Shown one piece after another: positions 1-12,047 of a stretch of DNA of 64,000 nucleotides. Position 1 is the first letter of the stretch. Each line of letters starts with the position of its first letter. Origin of the DNA: Malaya genurostris (Eukaryota; Arthropoda; Insecta; Diptera; Culicidae). The notes beneath the pieces were generated by a model, which saw only the letters and a list, made by a program, of their open reading frames with translations, was not told the origin of the DNA and made no database searches. The position numbers and the translations under genes were made by a program. Location: assembly GCF_030247185.1 (NCBI RefSeq), contig NC_080570.1, positions 162,476,882-162,540,881 on the forward strand. The letters run 5' to 3'.

Positions 1-1052
1 ACTCCGAAGAAAAATCAGCATTAAAACTGTTCGCTAACGATTCACCGCCAGTTACCACAAATCTAGCGACCCCTTGTAAATGATAAAAATAATCTTCTCG
101 AGCAACACTGTTTAAGTTGCTATGGACTAGTTACCAAGGAACCCCAAAACAAATAAACATGTTTTGAAAGCGGTGGAATATTTCTATTAGTGTTAAACTT
201 TGTCCAAATCAAGCAGAAATGCATTCAAATGAACTCGATTTTCGGAATTTAATCGAATCTATGGATGAAACCAACGAACGAGGGCAATGATCTGCTTCCA
301 GCGATTCATCCGTACACTTCAACTGCTAGCTTTTCTGGGCAGTAGGATTCGGTGTAATATGCCGGTGTCATAATTGTTTTGTGTCGGTTGATTGCGCAGC
401 AGTGGAAACAGTATTTCACCTTGTTGACCACTATTCGAGGATTACTAGCGGAATCCCACAAAGAAATCATTTTACCGTACGTTATGCAGGTACCGCAGAG
501 CACTAGCCGCGCTCAGCTCGTTGTCGGTCATTTCCATGTCTTCCTTCTCACACAACGGTTTCATGTCAAGACCTGAATTTTGAACTTGGCTTTATAAAAG
601 ACATAACTCATACTCCTCAATTTTTACATTCCGCTCGAGTCAGGTAAATCCATTAAAATGTTCCGTAATATAATAACCGATCTGAAATTTATTTTGTTTA
701 CATTCATCTTGCCTTCGATATGCAGTAACCAAGGTTATGGTGACTGTTATTCAAAATCAATAAATATATCAACTTGTGCTGCCAGTTTAAAAAAAAAATC
801 ATTGGCGTTTCCGATTTGACATTTCCAGTTACTGAGGGGTAGTTAAATTTACGATACAGTTTTGATAGACGAGTGGCAGGTCGTGTCGTCGGTAAATCCG
901 TCGCTGGATACGATCTGTGATGAAACCGCAGATGATCTCGTTCAGATGGATTCGATCGGGCGCGGTTGGCGGTACGGTTTCTCGTTTTCGTAGTCGGTTT
1001 CTTTCTTGATTTCTAGTTATAAACGAAAAGAATACTTTATTTGAAAATTATT
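1..1052. other. intergenic, no gene recognised
   Basis: AT-rich sequence with no recognisable gene. Two short stretches look more protein-like than their surroundings. On the minus strand, 306-503 reads open for 65 codons and contains CGTC and CFHCC motifs. A second frame just upstream (about 495-572) starts MKPLCEKED and would need a frameshift to join it. On the plus strand, 856-1012 is a GC-richer open stretch of about 45 codons between stops. Neither has a family I recognise, so I do not call them genes. Confidence 0.5.
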
Positions 1053-2004
1053 GTACACACTAAGATTCAATTCCGTTGTTCGGTAATTTTTTTGACGAAA
1101 ACTTTCGGTAATCAATAGAAACTACCGATATTTCGGTACATGAACTTCATTTTACAAAAATTATGCAAATTTTTACCGGACGATCAGTTTTACGTAAGTT
1201 TTCATTACAGAATTCTGTAAATAGATATACAATTCATACGGTAAATCTGAATAGTCGCCGAGTACGGTAAAAACCATACCGTCCGTATGGTAAAATAATC
1301 TTCCAACAACCGAACTTCTGTAAATACTGATTGTCGTGAAACTAACTGTCAAAGAGTTATTAAAATTTTCTGTGTGTCTTTTTATTTACCAATCGAAAAA
1401 TATTTTGAAGAGTTCGTCGAATGGAATGAGGTACAAGTGCACAAGATTTTAAAACATTAGAACTACTCAAAGCTTTTTGTTTACTTATAGGCAGAAACCA
1501 ATTTCATATCACTATGTCCACTTGCTGCCAATACATTTCGTTCGAGTTATTTCTGGTGGACTTGACAGGTTGTGCAGTGCTCCGAAAGGCGCTCATAATT
1601 CCGGTCAACCGGGAAGTGAAGTTACATTTTTCTAGATATTTTTTTAATATTTTTTCGTGGATATATAGTGCACCGTAGTCACAACTGGTTCGAACTTTCT
1701 TCACTCGTTTCTAAGAAAAATATCCAAATCCGGAAAACCTTATCGTAAGCTTAAATTGTATGTTGTTTTTTGAAATCCGAAAATCTATTCAAATTCAGAA
1801 TTTAACCAAAAGTAAACAAACGCAAAAAAATACCGAATCATTCGTTAGATCCACTTGGTTTACAGTTTACGGTAGTTGTTTGACAATTCAGAAATAACCG
1901 AACGATCGGTATTCAATTCAATTACCGAACTGATTACCGAACGTTCAGCTGTTGAAAGTTCGGTAAAAAATTACCGAATTCTGCGAAATTTGCTAAGTGT
2001 GTAC
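1053..2004. repeat. inverted-repeat element rich in CGGTAA/TTACCG
   Basis: The left end reads GTACACACTAAG and the right end CTAAGTGTGTAC, inverted with one mismatch. Just inside each end lies an inverted TTCGGTAATTTTTT-like block. The interior is dense in CGGTAA and TTACCG on both strands, as in subterminal repeats of non-autonomous DNA transposons. No transposase is visible and I could not settle a target-site duplication, so the superfamily is open. Confidence 0.55.
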
Positions 2005-4592
2005 TCGGTAAATAGTGAAACAAACAATTGTACGTGATATTCTGTGCGGAAAAACAGGAATCTGTAGAGAAAACGGAAAAAAATTTCCGACCCACGCGTT
2101 ATCGACGCCATTTTCCAAATCGCTTGATCGCAGACGACGTTGCCACATTTTCGGGTTCGTAGCTACGCATGAAAAAACAATGAAAGTATCGAGAATTGTT
2201 CAGTGAAAAAACGTTAGAAGATGGAAAATCGATCCTAGATCTAGTGTTTGCGAAACGCATTGCAGATTACAAGAAGTTGGAAGTTTGCGAAAGAAAACGT
2301 GCTGATGATCGAGGCTGCCATTTTGCGAAAATCGCAATCGTAGTCGGCGTCGCTTCGTTTTCGTGCGGTTGTTTGTGAGTGTGGCCATGAAAGATCACCC
2401 GATTCAAGTAGCGGTGGCTCGAAATGTTGATAAAATATTAAAAAAAAAATTAAATGTGTGTTCGAGCAAAGTGAAAATGGAGAAAGGAAAAAGTAAAAAG
2501 AATTTCAGTGTTTTGAAATAGGTTTTTGATGAAGTGATGTGTTTTGAAGAGTTTGAAAATGTGTGTCCTGGAAAATTGCGCATTTCCCAGTCCCAATGAG
2601 CGCAGTTATGGTGCAATGATGGGCAGAAGTGAAAAAGGGAAAATCGTGATTTTAGAAATGAGTCATTTTCTATTTGGTGGAATAGAAGTTTATATTAATT
2701 TGTTTCATAAGTTCAGTGAGTATGTGTATCCCAAATCAATATTATCGAGTGAATAAGTGATAATTTTTGGAATTTCTTTGAAAGGCAACAACGAAGGTAT
2801 GTGAGTTTCCATTTATTTAGGATATATTTTCGATAACCAGTATCGTAGTGAACAGATTTTTAAATTGTTACAGTCTGGTTCTTGTTTACGAAGAATCTTT
2901 AAATATTGAATTCAAGAAATAACGAAATTTCCAAAAACAATTTATCAACTTTGACGTTTGTCTTCCTACATTCTAATTCTTAAATAGACTAGTTTGCATT
3001 AAATTTAAATTCTACAATCGCAGCAAAGTTCTGACCGACGTTTTATTACCATTAAAATCACTTTTCCCGTTAAAACTTTCCCGTACGGAACCAAATTAAA
3101 TCAATCAAACCTACCCCCAGCTATCTAGAATATAAAACAATTCACGTTTGACTATCGGCGGTACAAACTTTAACCATTCCCAGCGATGATGAGCCCCCCT
3201 AGGCCAGGAACAGACCGTTCCGAAGAGTCGGAAAATCACTTTGACCGTACTCTTCGTGCTCACCTGGCTTCGGGGGGCAGGCAGGCTGGCTGCTGACTAC
3301 AACAGCGGCCTAACAGAACCCAACCACCGAGTGGTGGTCCGAGTCCGTGGTACGGCACGGCGGTGGTGGCGGCGGCATCTGCTAAATAGCAGCAATCATG
3401 AATAGAATAATTATGCTAACCCCCTCCCCACCCGCCGGATGCTTATCAACCGGAAGTTCACAGTTTCCCACAAAACTAAACATTTCGCGCTCTGTCTTTC
3501 CCCCCCTTGGGAATCCGTTCTCGCCGTCGTCGTCGTCGTCGTCATGGACGGAATCGGAAGATGTGAGCAGATAAACTTTCTGCGAATGTGTACCGTTCGG
3601 AGGCCCATCTGGGATTAATAACGGTTTGCCAGTACGAGTTTCGTTTCGGAGCAGCCTCCAGCGTGGACGACGGATCGGGAGGCAGGGGATGTCCTACCGG
3701 ATTTAGTTGTTTGTTATTGTTTTGGTTTGCTCTTTACCGGCCGCGATATCGGTCTTCGGCGGCGAGTGTGGCAGATAAGCGTATATGGCGAAGGAACAGT
3801 TTCCATTAAAACAAGTATTAATTATAAACACTTTTTTTCTAATTCTGACTTTGACTCACTCTGACAGCTAAGAAAAAACTTCTTTCCCGAAACGAAATGC
3901 CCGCATCTGACATTCGCCCGGTTGAACCGACTTTTCATGGCTGACTAGATAAAGTCAAAGCTCGAGAAAACCAGAAATCCAAAACAACCGTCCGAAGTTT
4001 GTCTTTTCCATTAACCCTCCGAAGAAGAAGAGTCAATTTAATATTCATACCATGCTTTTTGCTCGAGCTCCGCAATCACTAACCAGAGGACTGCATCCCG
4101 CCGTCAGGCTTCTTCCTTTAGCCTGCGAGTAGGCTAGCAGAGCAAAACGAAAAAATAAAATGATTCGTGACTATCTCGGATTGGTTATTCGACAAGCTCG
4201 TGAAAAAAAAGCGGCGGAAGTAAACTACCTCCTTCGGTCGGAGTTTCGAAATGAATATGAAATGTTACTGTCGAATGGGAATACGAAATGCCAAACTTTA
4301 TGGCGAAAAGAGCTTTTGATTAAACAATTTGTGAGTGGCGTGAGTAGAAGAAAACGAGAGCGCGAGAATAGAAATTGAACAGTCGGAAAGCTTTCCGACA
4401 GTGAGGCCAAATCGACGAACGACCGTATGGATGTGAAATGTTTCGCTTCTCATCAGTTAAAGCTTGCTCTTCAGATAGAATTGGAACAAAGACAATTGCC
4501 TGTATTTCAGTTATTTATTATTGAATTCAAGATCTTTTTTTATACAAATGTAGCGTTTTCTTCATACTTTTAACAAAAAAAAACGGATAGAA
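2005..4592. other. non-repetitive stretch, possible untranslated exon and GC-rich island
   Basis: No coding gene is recognised. The segment 2010-2796 has the GTGAAAA-rich texture often seen in insect 5' leaders and ends at a good donor (ACGAAG|GTATGTGAG, GT at 2797), so it could be a plus-strand untranslated exon. The segment 3180-3810 is GC-richer and non-repetitive, with CGG/GTC triplet runs and ATTA-type sites, and could be a regulatory island. The segment 4030-4590 holds nothing clear. Confidence 0.3.
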
Positions 4593-5400
4593 TTATTCGT
4601 CACGGTTTCGAAGGAATTCTCGAATTTTTAGGCGGCGCACACCTTCTTCGTCCACCGTTTTTGCTATATTATTCCACCAGGTCGTCATCTGATTGATGTC
4701 TTTGGCAACCTTCACCTTTGCCTTAAATCTCCTCTTCATGATTGCCCAGTATTTCTCAATAGGGCGGAACTGAGAGCAGTTGGGTGGGTTTAGGTTTTTC
4801 GGAACAAACTGGACCCCTTTCTCTACATACCATTCTTGAACGACTTTGCTGCAATGACAGCTTGCCAAATCTGGTCAAAACATTACGGGATGGTCGAATC
4901 GGCAAAATTCGTTTTTGGAGACACTCTTTTTGGCAGTCATTGTCTTATTTGTAACGAAAACTTTCGTTTTGTGCCACAGCTACAAATGCCCTGCCAAATC
5001 ATAAACTTTCTTGCGGATTTGTCGGCAAAAACAAGTTTAAATTTGGCTGGAACATCCCCCCAAGCCGTTGCCAAGTAAAATTTTTAACCTGATATTTGCC
5101 CGAAGTCAGCCTTGACAGAGGTTTCATCGTCCATCAGAAGACACCCGTCGACTTGGTCAGCACCTGGTCATATAGTTTCCGAGCACGAATTTTGACCACA
5201 CTATTCTGTTTTATGGTCCGATTTGGCTGTTCGCTAGCTCGATACGACTTGATTCCTTCCCGGAGTCGAGTTCTCCTCACGGTACTATGGGCAGCACCGA
5301 ATTTTCTGGCCGACAGATTAGGATTCCTCTTAATTGTCTTCAAAATTTCACCACGCAGTTTCCGGTCGACAGTTCCACTTCAACGATTGGCTTGAGGCTT
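4593..5400 (-). pseudogene. DD37E Tc1/mariner-type transposase relic
   Basis: Reading the minus strand from about 5400 down to 4593, pieces of one transposase appear in order. First comes an N-terminal helix-turn-helix part (5134-5343, with KTIKRNPNLS and RARKLYDQ), then MDDET with the first catalytic Asp near 5115, then PDLASCHCSK with the second Asp near 4871, then PPNCSQFRPIEKYWA with the catalytic Glu. I count 37 residues between the second Asp and the Glu, which defines DD37E, a type known from mosquitoes. The pieces lie in different frames with stops between them, so the copy is dead. It abuts an unrelated mariner fragment on the other strand. Confidence 0.8.
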
Positions 5401-5655
5401 CCGAATCGTCGTCAATGTTTCCTTACACTCCCTCATCCATTGTATTCTCCAGATTTGGCCCCCAGTGACTTTTTCCTGTTCTCAGACCTCAAGAGAATGC
5501 TCGCTGGTAAAAAATTTAGAAGCAATGAAGAGGTAATCGCTGAAACTGAGGCCTATTTTGAGGCAAAGGACAAATCGTACTACAAAAATGGTATCGAAAA
5601 GTTGGAAGATCGCTATAATCGCTGTATCGCCTCTGATGGCAATTATGTTGAATAA
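5395..5655 (+). pseudogene. mariner (DD34D-type) transposase C-terminal fragment
   Basis: The plus strand reads HPLYSPDLAPSDFFLF followed by a helical tail ending DGNYVE and a stop. YSPDLAPSD carries the third catalytic Asp of classical mariner transposases. Only the last 80 or so residues remain; the helix-turn-helix and the first two Asp residues are absent. The region after the stop (to about 5720) resembles a mariner 3' end, but no matching 5' inverted repeat was found. It begins where the minus-strand DD37E relic begins, so one element probably broke into the other. Confidence 0.8.
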
Positions 5656-5997
5656 TAAAAACGAATTTTGGCAAAAAAATGTGTGTTTCTATTAAACGAT
5701 ATGAACTTTTCAGCCGAACTGTTACTAGCTACTGAATATTTTTCGAAATCTCCTCACCAATTGAATTTCTTTGAATTCTTGGATTCAATTAGTTTGAACA
5801 AGAAAAAGTTTCTCTCTTCGATTCTAAAATTCGATCGAGTCGGAATGTTTCGATCGAATGCGATTTTTTGCATTTTGTATCTCGATCGAGTTTTCCACAC
5901 AAAAGCATCGCTCGATCGACATACAGATTGAGAATTTTTACATTCGATCAAAATCAAATTCCGTTTCTCTCGAAAAACAGAATAGGAATGTTTGTTA
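5656..5997. other. intergenic, no gene
   Basis: After the mariner fragment there is AT-rich sequence with several ATCGATCG-like words around 5830-5930. No gene or clear repeat boundary was seen. Confidence 0.5.
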
Positions 5998-6186
5998 TGT
6001 TGTTTTCGCTTGAAAAAACCTTAACTGACCCAGGGTAGTTTTATCAAACAAACACTTTTCACAAAACTGTGTTGGGTTCGCACTTAACAACGGGGGGTTT
6101 GAGTAAACCTGATTTAAAAAGTTGAAACGGTTTGACAGCAGTTAGGGTGGAAACTGGGTTAGGTTTAGCATCAAGCGAAAACGACA
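5998..6186. mobile_element. 189-base MITE with TTA duplications
   Basis: The ends are inverted: the left starts TGTTGTTTTCGCTTG and the right ends CAAGCGAAAACGACA, with similarity continuing for about 35 bases (AACC...CAG against CTGGGTTAGG). The trinucleotide TTA flanks both sides (5995-5997 and 6187-6189), fitting the TWA targets of the PIF/Harbinger group. It has no coding capacity. Confidence 0.6.
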
Positions 6187-6524
6187 TTAGAGAACCTTCG
6201 TTCACATTCGGGTGGAAGGGAACATAATTTTCTATCTAGGAGCCAAATTTCATAGAAATTGTTTATTTTGTAAATCGGTTTAAAAATTTTAAAACCGATT
6301 CATTTCAGTGTAGGACTCGATTATGATTTCAGTATTTTTATCCGAAAATTTGACGGATTTCGTAAATATTTGTAGTACAAAACTTTTTCAAATGATATGT
6401 TATTTTTCGACAATAGCTATTTGAAAAAAATGACCGTTTTCAAAACACTGTCTAAATAAATTTGAAAAAAAATACTATTTATGCAAAGCGACTGTTCTTT
6501 CCTGTGGGCAAACAAGGAGAATTA
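6187..6524. other. intergenic, no gene
   Basis: AT-rich sequence between the MITE and the foldback element. Nothing else was recognised. Confidence 0.5.
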
Positions 6525-7437
6525 GTAACTTGTACAGAGCTAGGTTCAGTCATGTTTCTGAAACTTTTTAATCGTGTTTGCAAATTTATTCCCTCCAAAA
6601 GCTTAAATCAGCAATGCTAAAAATTGTTGAAATTAAATCTATCAACTATTTTGAGAATCAATAGAAGCTCTTCAGTAAAATTTAACTTATCTAGTGTCAA
6701 AATTCCAGTGAAATGCTCACCCCATTCCTTCGATTGTGATCCTTGTTTTCGCCATTCTTCCTCAGAATACTTTGGTTGCATGTGAAAATCACATCACTGA
6801 AATTCGAATAAATTACAGAATGTTACGCAATCAGAGAAAAGTGCTCAATCATCAGAATAACTATACTCCTGACCCGAATCTATCGATGAATTCGACGTCA
6901 ACATTTCAAATGAACCTAAAAGCCAATGACAGACTCTCTCTCTGTTTACTAATTAATGGTGCAGAATAACACACCCAAAATGTTCCTTTTGTTGTCATTG
7001 ACTCATTTGAAACTTGGACATTAAATTCGTCTGTATAGATTCTTGTCAGAAGTTTAGTAATTTCAAAGATGGACATTTTTTTTCTGATTACGTAACATTC
7101 TGTGAATCATTTTGATTTAGGTGATGAGGTTTTCATATGTAACCAAATTATTCTGTGGAAGAATATCAAGAGCGAGGATCACAATCGAATGAATGGGGTG
7201 AGCATTTATCTGAAAATTTGGCACCAGATAAGTTGAATTTTAGAGAAGAACTGCTATTGATTCCCAAAAGCTTACTTTGAAAATCGTAGGCAAACAAAAT
7301 AGTTGATCGATTCAATTCCAACAAGTTTTTGCATTGCTGATATAAGTTTTTAGAGGGAATAAATATGCTGACACTTGTCATATCAAAAAAGTGTATTAAC
7401 ATACCTGAAGGGCAAACCTTACTCTGTACAAGTTGTT
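6525..7437. repeat. foldback element, long imperfect palindrome
   Basis: The two halves are reverse complements over most of their length. Matching landmarks include TTGTACAGAG (6530s) with CTCTGTACAA (7420s), the block around ATGCTCACCCCATTC (6713) with its complement near 7190, and the block around GAATGTTACGCAATC (6820) with GATTACGTAACATTC near 7085. Similarity continues inward to about 6930 and 6996, leaving a loop of roughly 60 bases. The arms are about 400 bases and differ by small indels and substitutions, with an extra stretch near 7270-7300. No ORF is credible. A transcript across it would fold into a long hairpin. Confidence 0.75.
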
Positions 7438-7591
7438 GACAAGGGAAGGAAAACCAGTTTAACTGAAACGTAAAAATATGATTTTAATGAACAACTCGAA
7501 CGGATTTTTCTCATGAAAACAAAAAGATTCGCCACAACAGTCCAGCATTCGAATGTTCAAAGCATGCATTTAAGAATGCAACTGTATCGGT

Positions 7592-7597
7592 TTTATT
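7592..7597 (-). promoter_or_regulatory. candidate polyadenylation signal for the C6orf136-like gene
   Basis: TTTATT on the plus strand gives AATAAA on the minus strand, 168 bases beyond the stop codon of the minus-strand gene. It is the first canonical hexamer I noticed downstream. Confidence 0.45.
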
Positions 7598-7764
7598 CAC
7601 TAATCAATCATCTCCGGACGGGCCGGTTCGGTTGTCCCTCGTTTCCGTCATGGCGGATGGTTAACGGGAGGGGTCGCACGAAAACCACCCGACGTGTGTG
7701 TGAGTGTGTGTTTCTTGCAGCGGCATAAACAGGAGAAAAAAAACGAAACACAAAACTACTGCTA

Positions 7765-9032
7765 TCAATTAATACAACCCACGATGGGACTAATCTCGGC
7801 CGTTAGACCCAAGAACAAGGCTAGTTTAGGTGATACGACGGTTTTCGGAGAAACCACCACCTTGTCGTCATCCGGCATGATCTGAAAGCGAACGAAACGA
7901 AATTATTTGGCCCCATCGGGGACGAATTTTTTTAAAACGTCCTTACCTTATCGGCTACGTGTTTATAAATCTGTCCATCGGAACCGACGTGAAACACCGA
8001 AAAACCATCGTACCAGCTGAAAACAAAAATTCAAACCCATTCAAAACCAATCCAACATTGACAAAGCAACCGAATTCGAACTCACGATTCTGTGTCCTGC
8101 AGAATTTCCTTCAGCTTCCAGAGCTTGTACTTCCAGAACTGGAACATAACCTTAAACGCACTGATGCCCCTCACTCGCCATCGCACCTTGACGGTGTTGT
8201 CCTCCGGGTGTTTGGTGATTTTCAATACCTCCAGCTTCACGTAGGCATACTTCAAATGTCCCACCGTGCGTAGCAACGCGATCTGCTTTACGTAGTGATA
8301 CAAACCTCTGGAGAAAAAAAAAGGAAACCAAAAAATGCCAGATGTTAAAACAGTCCTTCGCTTCGTCGTATGACGGATACGTTACTCGGTTCGTATGCCT
8401 CGGATGTTATTTTCGAAGATCAGGTTCGGATGGTAGATGGAATAGTCCAACGGTTGAAGAAATAGGTTGGGAAGGGTACTTGCCAAAACGTCAAACACCC
8501 GTTGCAGCTGCGCTTCTGACGGTTGCTGGGCACTGTCCTGGGAACCGGATGAATCCTGTAATGATTAGCGCAGTTAATAACCCGATTGTCTATTATCAAA
8601 CCTAAGCGTTTTTACCTTTGCTGCTTCCGGACTTTGGTTTGTTTGAAACTGATTCGAGGGAGTCGTTTGAGGATCTGGTTGGGTGAATGAATAAATATCC
8701 GTCCTATTCGCAGCGATAGGCGTTTTAAGTTCCGATATGTGCCAATTTCCGGTGATTTGAACGGGCGAGTTGTTCCACTAACGAAAAAAAAAAGATTATC
8801 TGGGTCAGCTGTTTGTGGTTAAACACATCAGCTTCTGATTGAAATTGCATAACAAACTCTGTCGCTGGGGTCATCAGAATCGATTCGAACTTACCCGACT
8901 GTCCGGTTGGCTGCCGCATGTGGGAACCGTCCGGGCATCGGCTGATGCAATCGTTCGCCGGATTGTGAAAATCCTTCCGATCGTTGTCGGTGCAAACCGA
9001 GTGGAAATGCTTCGTCGCAAACAGTTTGCCAT
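7765..9032 (-). CDS. C6orf136-like (DUF2358) mitochondrial-type protein
   Basis: Six coding exons were assembled by eye on the minus strand: 9032-8895, 8777-8616, 8555-8386, 8307-8086, 8016-7947 and 7881-7765. All introns are GT-AG and 60-117 bases long; the total is 879 bases, 292 residues plus stop, with consistent phases. The conserved core (exons 3-5) contains NIRGIRTEGLYHYVKQ, HLKYAYVKLEVLKITKHPED, VKVRWRVRG and SWYDGFSVFHVGSDG, which I recognise from human C6orf136. The function of that family is not established. The chosen ATG gives an N-terminus MANCLRRSISTRF... with several Arg and no acidic residue in the first 30, typical of mitochondrial import. The alternative ATG at 9141 is in a frame that ends one base out of phase at the donor. 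Residues 47-115, between the leader and the core, are poorly conserved in type and Gln/Ser/Pro-rich. Confidence 0.82.
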
Positions 9033-10953
9033 CGGTGGAGCTGTTTGTTGTTTTGGTGTGATGCCTTTCTGTAGAATTCCGTTTGGGTTTACCTCGTGGT
9101 AAAGCCTTGGCGAAAGGTAACTCTCGTCGCACACTGGTCACAAGGATTTACAGATACTCACAAGGATTCATCGTTTTCCGAGTGTTGTTCGAACAGGACG
9201 ATTACACACATGCCGGGTCGATTGCGAGAACCAATGAAAACATTCGCTGGAAGAGGTACTAGATTTGACAGCGATTTGCTAAGACCGAAGTAGTAGACGG
9301 TGGACTGCTTTGTTGAAAGGGCCTGGAATTTGGTGGTCTGTTTTATGCGTTCTGAATATTATTTCGGAAGTTTTATTAATAACTAATAATTTCATAACGC
9401 ATTTAAATAGTCATCTAATGGTTTGGAGAAATGTTCCTTCTGCAATCCAACATTCTAAATTACATCAACTCGATGACAACTTTTCATAAGGGCACGTAAA
9501 CCAAATGTAAACAAATTCAATTAATGCATACATTTTTTAATAACTAAACAATCTATTGATTCACTTAAAATGAAATCGAAATCTTCAAAATGTCACATCA
9601 ACAAAATAATTTTCATTACCAAATTTTGTTTGTGTTACCTTTTATATTCATATGATAAACATGGGAGCATATGCATCCAAAATCAAAACAAGCCTTTTCG
9701 TGCATGTGCCGTTTCAGTTTGAGTTTATTCAAATGTTTGCTCATAATTTATATAATAACGCTGGTTGTAACGAATGTTGAATCCTTTAAAACAAATAAGA
9801 AAATTTCGAAGGTAAATTTATGGAAATATATAGTAATTTAATTATTTTCAAGTCGGCTGCAAATTGGAATGGTACTATAAACTTTTCAGTGTGGAAAAGG
9901 TTGTATGTTCTTCGATTGGGAAAGGGCTTTTAAGCATTTTCTCGTTTTCTCGAGTGCTTGCGATTTAGACCATTTTGTTTTAATCGTTGAAAAAAACAAA
10001 ATTGAATTATTTTTCAAGTTTGTTTAAGCGCTTCGACTATTTTAATGGAAAACTCTAACGGGTTTCATTTACTGCTAGGTACAAATGTTCAAGAGGAGAA
10101 ATATCACAGCAAATAAGTAGACTCTTTTTCAGATGCAGTAGCAATGATCCAGAAAGATGAAGAGGAGAATGTTGCGCTTTTCAGTAATCCGTTAGTAGCA
10201 TTATATGAAGAGGTCGGAAATAGTTCCGCACCAAATATATCGAAATGCTTCGCAAACAGCACAATCGGAAGTCCAAGTTTATCTTTTACTTTGAGTACTT
10301 TGTAAATTATTACAACATATTCTAATGCAAGACACAAATTATGCGTTCAAATAGTTAAATAGGAATTTAAAGTGCTAACTCATTTTTCAAAGTTGATTAT
10401 CCTAAATGTATCTGTGTTCTTAGCACCTTATGAAATGTTGTCATCGAGCTTGCAAACGAAATCATATTAAAAATGTAATCAGCGTGATCACAACAAGATA
10501 GCGTGATAATGATGCTTATGACATATGCCATGTATTTAGAAACAATTTATATGACTTGTTTCAATTTACTAGAGGTTGAACGAAGGCAGATGCAAAACCT
10601 TTCGAACCCATAAAATGATTATTCACGTGTTGTCATCGAACGTATGATTTAAAAATCACGGATAAAATTTAAATCTCAGTTCATATACAGATTTTATATA
10701 AGTGATAATACATGAGCAAATAGACGAATAAAATACCTTCTGTTCTTAATTTATCAATTAATTCTTAAATCAATCCACGAAAATTACGAATTTCCCAGAT
10801 ATGAAAACAGCACCTAACCTCACTTCTTCGAATTTGATAATTACTATTGCGATTTTTCCATAAATATCAATCAAACATACTACGGAAAGCTAGTTAATCA
10901 TTACCGGATTATCAAATTAGTACATGTTAGTATTCGATTCACGAGAAAAAAGG
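9033..10953. other. upstream of the C6orf136-like gene, then AT-rich intergenic
   Basis: The segment 9033-9300 is GC-richer and should hold the leader and promoter of the minus-strand gene. No clear TATA box was seen and the transcription start is not resolved. From about 9350 the sequence is AT-rich with no recognised gene or element boundary up to Rep-A. Confidence 0.4.
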
Positions 10954-12047
10954 CGGGTGGGACATAACGGGAGAACGTGAATACTAAAATATCTTCTTCC
11001 ACACTTCCGAATATGGATAATCGTTCGTGAACTTTACTGTTTCGATGAAATTTAGAGACTAAAACATTACAGAAGAACTTATAATAAGTTCAAATTCAGT
11101 ACTTTTTTGAGTGGGAAATATATCGAAATGAGTTTGATCCTTTAAAATGGAAACATTCTAGAAGACCGGCCGATAAACCATCGATAAACATTCGGAAGGA
11201 AAAAAAGGCGGATAGATAAAATCAATAAGCTGGACGACGTGAGTACGAATAAAATGTGCATGATTCTTTCACACTCCCAAATATCTATTATTATTCATAT
11301 TAGATGCTTTTTGCGTGAATTTTTTCAAATTTTACTACTTCGCTCCCATAACTGAAAACAGTTCCAAAATCTAGTTCTAAAGTTCAAGTTTCGAATTTAG
11401 TTCCAGCATGCAGATTCTAAATTCTAAATCTGAAATTAGATTCTAATTCTTGTTCAAAAGTCAGTTCCAACATTTCAGGTTCCGAGTGCAGATCTAAAAT
11501 TTAGTTCCATAATCCAGATCTGAAAGTTATAACTTGAATTTTGTTAGAGAATTCTGAAACTCAATTTCTGAATCAGAATTCTTGGTTCGAGATTCAAACA
11601 TGAATTACTGAACCGGTTTTAAAAACTATATTCTGGAATTGAGTAATTCTAAACCTGAAACTAGTTCTCGAATTCAGATTCAGTATTCAGAAGCTGAATG
11701 CGATTCGTGATGATCTGTTTTTGCTGCTACTGGTTGATAAAGCAACTGCTCGCCACTGCGTTTTTGCTACTGTTGGTGAAAGTTCCTCAACACAACGTCC
11801 AGTCCAGCGAAAAAGGCAAACCAGCGTAATGAATTTTCCTGATTGTATCCAAAAGTTTAACAAAACCTAATTTTGAGGTGTTGAAAAATTAATCATAAAT
11901 TGTTGATCATATTTCTGATGGCATTCAGAAAGATTTATTTCAATGCTATTAGTGCAATTCGAGATATTCACGATTGAGTTCTACCAATTCTTTCACAAGG
12001 CGAATTTTTAAAAGGTACGTCACAGTGAAGTAAGACGTATCCACTTA
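10954..12047 (+). repeat. Rep-A copy (degenerate)
   Basis: It begins with a GGGTGG...ACATAAC...GTGAATAC block and ends with AAGTAAGACGTATCC, matching the two ends of the other Rep-A copies. A second start-like block near 11205 suggests two overlapping copies. The middle (11340-11700) is a limited-vocabulary sequence of AATTCTGAAACTGAATTC-like words. No ORF was found. Confidence 0.6.

Noticed and set aside
5096..5395. 99-codon plus-strand ORF as a membrane protein
   Set aside because: It is antisense to the DD37E transposase relic, whose motifs on the minus strand explain the sequence.
8725..9141. 138-codon minus-strand ORF starting at 9141 as the first exon of the C6orf136-like gene
   Set aside because: It runs through the intron, and its frame is one base out of phase at the donor. 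The other frame, starting at 9032, joins all downstream exons and gives a plausible import leader.
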